Part shown: one piece after another, positions 54,449 to 64,000 of the stretch | Numbering within the stretch: the stretch's first letter is position 1 | Layout of the letters: every line of letters begins with the position of its first letter | Origin: Myxococcus stipitatus | GTDB lineage: Bacteria > Myxococcota > Myxococcia > Myxococcales > Myxococcaceae | Reading direction: 5' to 3' | Length of the DNA stretch: 64,000 nucleotides | Assembly (NCBI RefSeq): GCF_021412625.1 | Contig: NZ_JAKCFI010000010.1 | Location: 248,001 to 312,000 of the forward strand | Made by a program: the position numbers and the translations under genes | Notes under the pieces: generated by a model | Told to the model about the DNA's origin: nothing | The model's database searches: none | Seen by the model: only the letters and a program-made list of their open reading frames with translations

Positions 54449-54895
54449 ATGCAGACCCGCAACCCGTTCAACTCCGCCGTCGTCGTCAACCCGCTGGCCC
54501 GTGAGTTCGACTCGCTCTTCCGCGAGCTGACCCAGCCGGTGTTCTTCCGGGAGTCGCCGCGCGAGCGCGTGCCCGCCGCCGACATCCACGAGTCCGACAG
54601 CGGCCTGACGCTCCTGCTCGACATGCCGGGCGTGGACGCCAAGGACATCCAGGTGACGGTGGAGCGCGACGTGCTCACCGTGAAGGCCGAGCGCAAGGCC
54701 CCGCCGCCCGCCGAGGGCGTCACCGTGCGCCGCCAGGAGCGCGGGCGCGGCGCCTTCGCGCGCACGTTCTCGCTGCCGGACACCGTGGATGCCAGCAAGG
54801 TGGAGGCTCGCTACGAGCAGGGCGTGCTGACGCTGACGCTGCCTCGCCGCGAGGAGTCCAAGCCTCGCGTCATCGAGGTCAAGGTCCAGAGCTGA
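54449..54895 (+). CDS. Small heat shock protein, Hsp20/alpha-crystallin family
   Basis: 148 aa. AGGAGAAG precedes the ATG. The alpha-crystallin domain spans ~40-135: PAADIHESDSGLTLLLDMPG, VTVERDVLTVKAERK, FARTFSLPDTVDASKVEARY and GVLTLTLPRREESKPRVIEV. ATP-independent holdase. TTGACA at 54298-54303 could be a -35 for a leader of ~120 nt, but no good -10 was found. A perfect hairpin terminates it. Confidence 0.93.
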   Translation: MQTRNPFNSAVVVNPLAREFDSLFRELTQPVFFRESPRERVPAADIHESDSGLTLLLDMPGVDAKDIQVTVERDVLTVKAERKAPPPAEGVTVRRQERGRGAFARTFSLPDTVDASKVEARYEQGVLTLTLPRREESKPRVIEVKVQS

Positions 54896-54970
54896 CCTTG
54901 CGCGCACACCGCTCCATGGAGGCCGCTGTCCGCCAGAACGTCGCGGCTTCCCGTTCACTTCACCGCTGTC

Positions 54971-55005
54971 CGAGGGCTTCCGCGAGGGGGCGGCGGAAGC
55001 CCTCG
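54971..55005. terminator. Perfect 13-bp bidirectional hairpin
   Basis: CGAGGGCTTCCGC (54971-54983) and GCGGAAGCCCTCG (54993-55005) with a 9-nt loop, between the convergent hsp20 and HTH-receiver genes. Confidence 0.65.
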
Positions 55006-55009
55006 CGCT

Positions 55010-55591
55010 TCAGCGCTTGGCGCTGAGCGAGATGGGCACGCGGAACAGCTCCAGCACCTCCTGCACGTCGAGCGGCTTGGCGAGGCACGCCAGCGCTCCG
55101 GCCTGCTTGGACTGCTCCACCACGTCCGGCGTGTGCATGGACGTCATGGTGATGAGGCGCACGCCCTCCATCTGCTTGCGCTGACGGATGCGGCGGCAGA
55201 CCTCCAGGCCGTCGATGTCCGGCATGTTGAGGTCGATGATCATCCCGTGCGGCTTCTGCTCGGACACCAGCAGCAGCGCCTCCACGCCGCTGGTCGTCGT
55301 CTGCAGCTCCACCTGCGCGGCGAAGGGCTTGAAGGCGCGCTTGACGGCGTCCAGCACCGCCCGCTCGTCGTCCACCACCAACAGGCGCACCGTGCCGCTG
55401 CCCAGCTCCTCGGGGACCGGCATCTGGTGGGTGATGAGGAACGTGCGAAGGTCCGCGGACCGCACCCGACGGTGACCACCCGGCGTCCGGAAGGCCATCA
55501 GGATGCCCCGGTCAATCCACTTGCTCACCGTGGACGGATCCACCTGAAGCAACCGACTGATGTCGTGCGTCGTGTAGAGCTGGTCCGTCAT
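55010..55591 (-). CDS. DNA-binding response regulator, excisionase/MerR-type HTH plus receiver
   Basis: 193 aa from the ATG at 55591, which has GGGGAG upstream; longer in-frame starts exist. N-terminal HTH (~5-55): YTTHDISRLLQVDPSTVSKW and FRTPGGHRRVRSADL, the BldC/excisionase-like fold. C-terminal receiver (~68-190): LLVVDDERAVLDAVKRAF, phospho-acceptor Asp120 in MIIDLNMPDIDG, switch Lys in CLAKPLDVQE. HTH-first order is atypical for response regulators but seen in myxobacteria. No cognate kinase adjacent. Confidence 0.88.
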   Translation of the reverse strand: MTDQLYTTHDISRLLQVDPSTVSKWIDRGILMAFRTPGGHRRVRSADLRTFLITHQMPVPEELGSGTVRLLVVDDERAVLDAVKRAFKPFAAQVELQTTTSGVEALLLVSEQKPHGMIIDLNMPDIDGLEVCRRIRQRKQMEGVRLITMTSMHTPDVVEQSKQAGALACLAKPLDVQEVLELFRVPISLSAKR

Positions 55592-55665
55592 CGCCGTACT
55601 CCCCTCTTGCTGCATCATTCCGCTGCCCATGGAATCAACCACCTACCTTGAATACGGGGTTTCCT

Positions 55666-56282
55666 TCAACCTCTCTGCGCACTGCGTCCATCAGCCCCCC
55701 TCATCAGACCCACCGCCCCCTCCCACCGCCCACTGGCCTTGAGGCACAGCTCCACGAGCTCACGGACGGCGCCTCGGCCGCCCGGACTGTGGGCCACGAA
55801 GTGGACCTCCTGACGCACCTCGGGAACAGCATCCGCGGGACACGCGGACAAGCCCACCTTGGAAAGTGGGGCCAGGTCGTTGTGGTCATCCCCCATGTAG
55901 GCGCAGGCCTCCGGGGGGACGTTCAACTGCTGGCACAGCTCGTCCAGTGCGGCACCCTTGTCGCGGCGGCCCTGGAACACGGCCGCCAGCCCGAGCTCCC
56001 GTCCGCGAGCCTCCACGATGCCTGAGGTGCGGGCGGTGAGGATGGCGGCGGGCAGGCCCGACAAGCGGGCCATCACCAGGGCGTGGCCATCCTTCACATC
56101 GAAGCGCTTCATCAGCTCGCCGCCGTCGCCGTAGTACAGGCCGCCGTCGGTGAGCACCCCGTCCACGTCGAAGACAAGCAGCCGCACGCGTGCCGCGCGG
56201 GACGTCAGCTCTTCCTTGCCGGGCTTGGAAGGTGCTTCCGTCTGCATGACCTGTCCGGCTCCTCCCCTCTCCGCCGTGTCCA

Positions 56283-56283
<1 letters not shown>
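55666..56283 (-). CDS. kdsC: 3-deoxy-D-manno-octulosonate 8-phosphate phosphatase
   Basis: 205 aa if started at 56283, where TGATG couples it to the kdsA stop; an ATG at 56247 giving 193 aa is the alternative. HAD type C0: LLVFDVDGVLTDGGLYYGDG (nucleophile DVD), FDVKDGHALVMARLSGLPAA, ILTARTS and AYMGDDHNDLAPLSKVG. It removes phosphate from KDO-8-P. The C-terminal ~25 residues are Gly/Arg-rich. Last gene of pyrG-kdsA-kdsC. Confidence 0.93.
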
Positions 56284-59288
<3,005 letters not shown>

Positions 59289-59386
59289 GGCATCACCTCC
59301 TTTCTGCGGGGGCAAGCCTAACCCCGGGCCCTCGCGCGCGCCACTCCCCGTGGGGAGGGCGGCGGGCCCGGGTGGGAGGCGGGCGC

Positions 59387-61165
59387 TCAGGCGGCGACGA
59401 ACTGGCGTTCGACCAGGCGGCGATACAGGCCCTCCTGGCTCATGAGGCTGGCGTGGGTGCCGCTCTGGACGATGCGGCCGCCCTCCAGCACGAGCACGCG
59501 GTCCACGTTGGCCACGGTGGACAGCCGGTGGGCGATGATGAGCGTGGTGCGGCCCTTCATCAGGCGCTCCAGCGCGTCCTTCACCAGGTGCTCGCTCTCC
59601 GCGTCGAGCGCGCTGGTCGCCTCGTCGAGGATGAGCAGGCGGGGGTCCTTCAACACGGCGCGGGCGATGGCGACGCGCTGCTTCTGGCCACCGGACAGCT
59701 GCACGCCGCGCTCGCCCACCTGGGTGCGGTAGCCGTCCGGGAAGCGCTGGATGAAGTCGTGGGCGTTGGCCGCGCGCGCGGCCTGCTCCACCTGTTCGTC
59801 CGTGGCGTCCGGGCGCGCGTAGCGGATGTTGTCCGCGATGGAGCAGGAGAACAGCTGCGGCTCCTGGGCCACCATGCCGATGTTGCGGCGCAGCCACTCC
59901 GGCTCCAGCGCGGTGAGCGCGTGTCCGTCCAGGAGCACCGCGCCGCCCTGCGGGTCGTAGAAGCGCGACAGCAGCGAGGCGAGCGTGGACTTCCCGGCGC
60001 CGGAGGGGCCCACCACCGCGACCACTTCGCCGGGCCGCAGCTCCATGTCCAGGCCGTGGAGCACGGGCAGGTCCTGCCGGGTGGGGTAGGCGAAGCGAAC
60101 CCCGCGGAACTCCACGTGGCCGCGCACGCCGGGCAGCCGCTCGCCGCCCGAGGGGATGGCGGGCTGGCGATCCATCAGCTCGAAGACGCGCTCGGCGGCG
60201 CCGCTGGCGCGCATGAGGTCCGTCCACACCTCCGCCATGGCGCTCAGCGAGAGGGCCACCATCATCGTGTAGATGAGGAACGAGGTGAGCGCGCCCACGG
60301 TGAGCTGGCCGTCCACCACCAGCCGGCCGCCGTACCACAGCATGGCCGCGGTGGAGCCGTAGCCGGCGATGGACGCCCCCGCCATGAAGAGCGCCGTCTG
60401 GAGCACGCGCCGCTTCGCCAGCTCGAGCGAGTGGTCCACGGCGGCGGCGTAGCGGTCGGCCTCGTGGCCCTCGGCGGCGAACGAGCGCACCGTGCGGATG
60501 CCCGCGAGGTCCTCCTCGGCGACCTCGTTGGCGGTGGCGAGCGCGTCCTGCACCTGGCGCGACAGGCCGCGCACGCGGCGGCCGTAGATGAAGGCCCCGA
60601 GGACGACGGCGGGCACCAGGGCGAGCATCACCAGCGTCAGCCGGGGCGAGGTGTAGAACAGCAGCGCCACCCCGCCCACCGCCTGGCAGCCGTAGCGCAG
60701 CGTCATGGAGACGTTCACCGTGACGGAGTTCTGCAGGACGGTGGTGTCGGACGCCAGGCGGCTGGTGAGCTCGCCCGTGCGGCGCTCGTCGAAGAAGGCC
60801 ACCTCCTGGGCGAGCAGGCTCTGGAACAGGCGCTTGCGCAGCCGCGTCACGACGCGCTCGCCGGCGATGCTGAAGAGGTAGACGCGCAGCGCCATGGCCG
60901 CGCCCTGCACCACGAACACGCCGAACATGCCCAGGGCGATGAGGTCCAGCCGTTCGCGGTTCTGCGCGCCCAGCGCCTCGTCCACCAGGTTCCCGATGGC
61001 CTTGGGGAAGACGAGCATGGCGGCGCTGCTGATGAGCAGGAAGAGGGTACCCACGGCGATGGTGGGCGCCTCCGGCCGCGCCAGGGAGAGCAGGCGTGCG
61101 ATGCTCAGGCGCGACGGTTTACGGGGCGGGGAAGGGGAATCCGAGGGGGCGTGGGGGGCGGACAC
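59387..61165 (-). CDS. ABC transporter, fused permease-ATPase (MsbA-like half transporter)
   Basis: 592 aa from a GTG at 61165 (weak ribosome site). Six membrane segments in ~40-330 with coupling-helix residues EVAEEDLAGIRTVRSFAAE, then the ATPase: Walker A GPSGAGKSTL, signature QLSGGQKQRVAIARAVL, Walker B LLILDEATSALDAESE, H-loop IAHRLSTVAN. Works as a dimer to export a hydrophobic or lipid-linked substrate. Its place between KDO genes suggests lipid A or glycolipid flipping, but multidrug-type export cannot be excluded. Confidence 0.9.
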   Translation of the reverse strand: MSAPHAPSDSPSPPRKPSRLSIARLLSLARPEAPTIAVGTLFLLISSAAMLVFPKAIGNLVDEALGAQNRERLDLIALGMFGVFVVQGAAMALRVYLFSIAGERVVTRLRKRLFQSLLAQEVAFFDERRTGELTSRLASDTTVLQNSVTVNVSMTLRYGCQAVGGVALLFYTSPRLTLVMLALVPAVVLGAFIYGRRVRGLSRQVQDALATANEVAEEDLAGIRTVRSFAAEGHEADRYAAAVDHSLELAKRRVLQTALFMAGASIAGYGSTAAMLWYGGRLVVDGQLTVGALTSFLIYTMMVALSLSAMAEVWTDLMRASGAAERVFELMDRQPAIPSGGERLPGVRGHVEFRGVRFAYPTRQDLPVLHGLDMELRPGEVVAVVGPSGAGKSTLASLLSRFYDPQGGAVLLDGHALTALEPEWLRRNIGMVAQEPQLFSCSIADNIRYARPDATDEQVEQAARAANAHDFIQRFPDGYRTQVGERGVQLSGGQKQRVAIARAVLKDPRLLILDEATSALDAESEHLVKDALERLMKGRTTLIIAHRLSTVANVDRVLVLEGGRIVQSGTHASLMSQEGLYRRLVERQFVAA

Positions 61166-61270
61166 CCGCGGAGAGTAGCGCCAAGGCTCCTCGTTCGCAC
61201 GGCGAGGGGTGTCGGTGCGGGTGGGCCGTGTCGAATCTGGCGGGTGGGTCCGTGTTCGGGAGGTGGTTCC

Positions 61271-62119
61271 ATGGAGCAGCGTGTCTTCGGTCACACCGGC
61301 AAGCAGGTGCCCGTCCTGGGGCAGGGGACGTGGCAGATGGAGGACGATTCGCGGGAGGAGGCCATCCGCTCGCTGCGCGCGGGCCTGGACCTGGGCCTGA
61401 CGCATGTCGACACCGCGGAGCTGTACGGCCACGGGCGGGTGGAGGAGTCCATCGTGTCCGAGGCCATCGCCGGGCGCCGGGACGAGGTCTTCCTGGTGTC
61501 GAAGGTGATGCCCTCGCACGCGACGTACGCGGGCACGCTGGCCGCGTGCGAGAAGAGCCTGCGGCGGCTGCGCACGGACCGGCTGGACTGCTACCTGCTG
61601 CACTGGCCGGGCTCCCACCCGTTGGAGGAGACGGTGCGCGCCTTCGAGAAGCTGGTGGCGGACGGGAAGACGCGCGCGTGGGGCGTGAGCAACTTCGCGG
61701 TGGCGGACCTGGAGGAGCTGGTGTCGCTCGCGCCCGCGGAGCACGTCGCCTGCAACCAGGTGCTCTACCACCTGGAGGAGCGCGCCATCGAACACGCGGT
61801 GCTCCCCTGGTGCGAGGCGCGCGGCATCGCCGTGGTGGGCTACAGCCCCTTCGGCAATGGCCGCTTCCCCAGCCCCCGGAGTCCGGGCGGGCGTGTGCTG
61901 GAGTCCATCGCCCAGGCCCACGGGGCCACCGCGCGGCAGGTGGCGCTCCAGTTCCTGGTGCGCCGGCCGTCGCTGTTCGCCATCCCCAAGGCCAGCCGCG
62001 AGGCGCACCTGCGCGACAACGCGGCGGCGGCGGCGCTGGAGCTCTCCCGGGAGGAGCTTCAGCGCATCGACGAGGCCTTCCCGCTGGGGCCCTCCAGCGA
62101 CGCGCTGCCCGTCCTCTGA
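61271..62119 (+). CDS. Aldo/keto reductase
   Basis: 282 aa, GGGAGGTGG before the ATG. TIM-barrel AKR with catalytic tetrad: Asp and Tyr in HVDTAELYGHG, Lys in FLVSKVMPSH, His in CYLLHWPGSH. NADPH-binding segment AIPKASREAHLRDN. Also GVSNFAVADLEELV and AVVGYSPFGNG. It probably reduces aldehydes with NADPH; substrate unknown. Divergent from the ABC exporter and convergent with kdsB. Confidence 0.93.
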   Translation: MEQRVFGHTGKQVPVLGQGTWQMEDDSREEAIRSLRAGLDLGLTHVDTAELYGHGRVEESIVSEAIAGRRDEVFLVSKVMPSHATYAGTLAACEKSLRRLRTDRLDCYLLHWPGSHPLEETVRAFEKLVADGKTRAWGVSNFAVADLEELVSLAPAEHVACNQVLYHLEERAIEHAVLPWCEARGIAVVGYSPFGNGRFPSPRSPGGRVLESIAQAHGATARQVALQFLVRRPSLFAIPKASREAHLRDNAAAAALELSREELQRIDEAFPLGPSSDALPVL

Positions 62120-62138
62120 CGGCGGCGGGCGCGCTGGC

Positions 62139-62888
62139 TCAGCGCATCAGCCCCTTCTGGCGCATGACGGCCTCCACCTTGGCGACGTCGCCGGGGACGT
62201 CCACGGCCACGGTGCGCCAGCAGACGCGGGCGGTGCGGATGGGGATGCCGTGCTCGAGGGCGCGCAGCTGCTCCAGCTTCTCCGTCTCCTCGAGGGGCGT
62301 GGGCGAAAGCTCCGCCAGCCGCAGCAGCACGTCCCGGCGATAGCCATACAGGCCGATGTGGCCCCAGCGGTCCACGTGCGCCGTGGCGGGCTCGCGGGCG
62401 TGGGGCACGAGGCTGCGGCTGAAGTAGAGCGCGTCGCCGTTGAGCGCGAGCACCGCCTTCACCACGTGGGGGCTGTCCGCCTCGTCGGGTTCGAGCGGCC
62501 GCACGAGGGTGCCCATCCGCACGGTGGGGTCCTGGAACAGGCCGGCCAGCGCCTGGAGCGTGGCGGGGTCCAGGAGCGGCTCGTCGCCCTGGACGTTGAC
62601 CCAGACGTCCACGTCCGGCCGGGCGCGGGCGACCTCCGCCACCCGGTCCGTGCCCGTGGCGCAGGCGGGGCTGGTCATCACCGCCTTGCCGCCGAAGCCG
62701 TCGACGGTGGCGCGGATGCGCTCGTCGTCGGTGGCGACCCAGACCTCGTCGAACACGCCCGCCTCCTGGCAGCGGCGCCAGACGTGCTCCACCATGGGGG
62801 TCCCCGCGATGAGGGCGAGCGGCTTGCCGGGGAAGCGGGTGCTGGCGTGGCGGGCGGGGATGACGGCGACGGTCCGGAAGGGGGGCAT
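62139..62888 (-). CDS. kdsB: 3-deoxy-manno-octulosonate cytidylyltransferase (CMP-KDO synthetase)
   Basis: 249 aa. VAVIPARHASTRFPGKPLAL is the nucleotide-binding start, WVATDDERI and VWVNVQGDEPLL carry metal and CTP ligands, and HIGLYGYRRDVLLRLAELSP and EKLEQLRALEHGIPI are family-specific. It activates KDO with CTP, the last soluble step before transfer to lipid A. GGAG precedes the ATG. Kept apart from kdsA-kdsC by ~5 kb. Confidence 0.96.
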   Translation of the reverse strand: MPPFRTVAVIPARHASTRFPGKPLALIAGTPMVEHVWRRCQEAGVFDEVWVATDDERIRATVDGFGGKAVMTSPACATGTDRVAEVARARPDVDVWVNVQGDEPLLDPATLQALAGLFQDPTVRMGTLVRPLEPDEADSPHVVKAVLALNGDALYFSRSLVPHAREPATAHVDRWGHIGLYGYRRDVLLRLAELSPTPLEETEKLEQLRALEHGIPIRTARVCWRTVAVDVPGDVAKVEAVMRQKGLMR

Positions 62889-62954
62889 GGCACACTCCGT
62901 CTATCAGATTCAGGACGGACGCTGGGCCCGGCCTGGTGGGGCGGCCCGTCGCCA

Positions 62955-62980
62955 CTAGGCATCCGGGGCGGGATGCCTAG
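62955..62980. repeat. Perfect 10-bp palindrome at the wecB start
   Basis: CTAGGCATCC (62955-62964) and GGATGCCTAG (62971-62980) around GGGGCG. It lies in the 105-bp divergent gap between kdsB and wecB, and its right arm contains an in-frame ATG at 62973. It could be an operator for a dimeric regulator or an RNA hairpin in the wecB leader. Confidence 0.6.
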
Positions 62981-62993
62981 CTTGGCTGGCGAC

Positions 62994-64000
62994 ATGAAGA
63001 AGGTCATCCATATCGTCGGCGCGCGTCCCAACTTCATGAAGGTCGCGCCCATCCACCGGGCCATCGCCGCTCGGACTCCGTTCCAGCAGGTGCTCATCCA
63101 CACCGGGCAGCACTACGACGTGAAGATGAGCGACGTCTTCTTCTCGGACCTGGGCCTGCCCGCGCCGGACGTCCACCTGGGCATCGGCTCTGGCAGCCAC
63201 GCCCAGCAGACGGCCCGCATGATGATGGAGCTGGAGCGCGTCTTCCAGGAGCACAAGCCGGACCTCGTCTCCGTCGTCGGCGACGTCAACAGCACGGTGG
63301 CCGCCGCCATGGTGACGTCGAAGCTGGCGATTCCCCTGGCCCACGTGGAGGCGGGGCTGCGCAGCCACTCGCGCCACCAGCCGGAGGAGATCAACCGCGT
63401 CGTCACCGACCGGCTGTCGGACCTGCTCTTGACGCCCTCTCGCGACGCGGACGCGAACCTGCTCAAGGAGGGCGCGGAGCCGGCCCGCATCCACCTGGTG
63501 GGCAACGTGATGATTGATTCACTGCTCGCCTCCAAGGCGAAGGCGGAGCAGCTGCCCGTGCTGAGGACGCTGGACCTGGCGCCTCGCGGCTATGCCGTGT
63601 GCACGCTGCACCGGCCCTCCAACGTGGACGACCCGAAGGTGCTCGGCGGGCTTTTGTCCGCCGTCTCCCACGTGGCCTCGCGCCTGCCCGTGGTGTTCCC
63701 GGTGCACCCGCGCACGCGGAAGATGATTTCGGAGCTGCGCCTGTCCGCCGACTTCGAGCGCAACCCGAACCTGCGCGCGGTGGACCCCATGGGCTACCTG
63801 GAGTTCCTCGCGCTCACCTCGCAGGCCCGGCTCATCCTCACCGACTCGGGCGGCCTCCAGGAGGAGACCACCGCGCTCGGCGTGCCCTGTCTCACGCTGC
63901 GCGAGCAGACCGAGCGCCCCATCACCGTGGACGAAGGCACCAACGAGGTGGTGGGCGTCGACCCGGAGCGCATCCGCCTGGCCGCGGACCGCGTCCTCGA
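62994..64000 (+). CDS. wecB: UDP-N-acetylglucosamine 2-epimerase (partial, C-terminus off the window)
   Basis: At least 335 residues with the stop beyond the edge. KKVIHIVGARPNFMKVAPIH, LIHTGQHYDVKMSDVFF, VVGDVNSTVAAAMVTSKLAI, VEAGLRSHSRHQPEEINRVV and TDSGGLQEETTALGVPCLTL are all WecB/MnaA signatures. It makes UDP-ManNAc for surface polysaccharide. ATG at 62994 preferred; the in-frame ATG at 62973 sits inside a perfect hairpin. Confidence 0.94.
   Translation, partial: MKKVIHIVGARPNFMKVAPIHRAIAARTPFQQVLIHTGQHYDVKMSDVFFSDLGLPAPDVHLGIGSGSHAQQTARMMMELERVFQEHKPDLVSVVGDVNSTVAAAMVTSKLAIPLAHVEAGLRSHSRHQPEEINRVVTDRLSDLLLTPSRDADANLLKEGAEPARIHLVGNVMIDSLLASKAKAEQLPVLRTLDLAPRGYAVCTLHRPSNVDDPKVLGGLLSAVSHVASRLPVVFPVHPRTRKMISELRLSADFERNPNLRAVDPMGYLEFLALTSQARLILTDSGGLQEETTALGVPCLTLREQTERPITVDEGTNEVVGVDPERIRLAADRVL

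Overview
The window is high-GC (roughly 70%) chromosomal DNA from a myxobacterium, most likely a Myxococcaceae member (Myxococcus/Corallococcus/Pyxidicoccus type). The case rests on the very GC-rich third codon positions, many GTG starts, a wealth of two-component, PilZ and Ser/Thr-kinase-type regulators, sigma-54 biology, and above all a locus that matches the Myxococcus xanthus developmental sRNA gene pxr with its flanking genes. No tRNA, rRNA, IS element, prophage or CRISPR array was seen.

Layout. (1) 1-14410: surface-polysaccharide genes. A minus-strand operon carries two acyltransferase-3 membrane proteins, a GT2 glycosyltransferase and an FkbM methyltransferase. It is followed by plus-strand genes for a WecA/TagO-type phosphoglycosyltransferase, two NTP_transf_5 nucleotidyltransferase-like proteins, UDP-glucose dehydrogenase, another acyltransferase and a Wzy/O-antigen-ligase protein with a TPR-like tail. 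(2) 14433-25985: YbaK-type deacylase and astB, then the envelope/regulation block lpxL-lptC-lptA-lptB-rpoN-(GNAT, lipoprotein)-hpf-(lipoprotein)-ptsN. This is the classic lptAB-rpoN-hpf-ptsN neighbourhood with insertions. (3) 25982-33759: dtd, a PBP4-type dacB with a long extra C-terminus, ssb, a solitary sdhC, Hsp33, leucine dehydrogenase and a phosphoribosyltransferase. (4) 33780-40900: selB, a histidine kinase and an NtrC-type regulator joined by ATGA overlaps, then an intergenic region with an inverted-repeat array, a textbook -24/-12 promoter and a ~122-nt structured RNA ending in a Rho-independent terminator, then a GNAT gene. This matches pxrK-pxrR-pxr. (5) 40972-49279: a partial complex I operon nuoEFJKLMN on the minus strand. 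(6) 49385-55591: regulators and stress genes (PilZ-REC, a kinase-like protein lacking the catalytic Asp, serB, MshEN-domain protein, Zn-ribbon protein, Hsp20, HTH-REC). (7) 55666-64000: KDO/LPS genes pyrG-kdsA-kdsC, a small structured transcript with a 15-codon reading frame, an MsbA-like ABC exporter, an aldo/keto reductase, kdsB, and wecB running off the right edge.

How the genes work together. Much of the window builds the outer surface: KDO synthesis and activation (kdsA, kdsC, kdsB, with CTP from pyrG), lipid A acylation (lpxL), LPS transport (lptA, lptB, lptC, possibly the MsbA-like exporter) and polysaccharide assembly. A second theme is nutrient and developmental control: rpoN supplies the sigma factor needed by the pxrR-type activator and the pxr promoter, with ptsN and hpf as further starvation-linked functions.

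Coordinates and translations were read directly from the sequence. Family assignments rest on recognised motifs, and no database search was run. References to M. xanthus pxr and WzyB are from memory.
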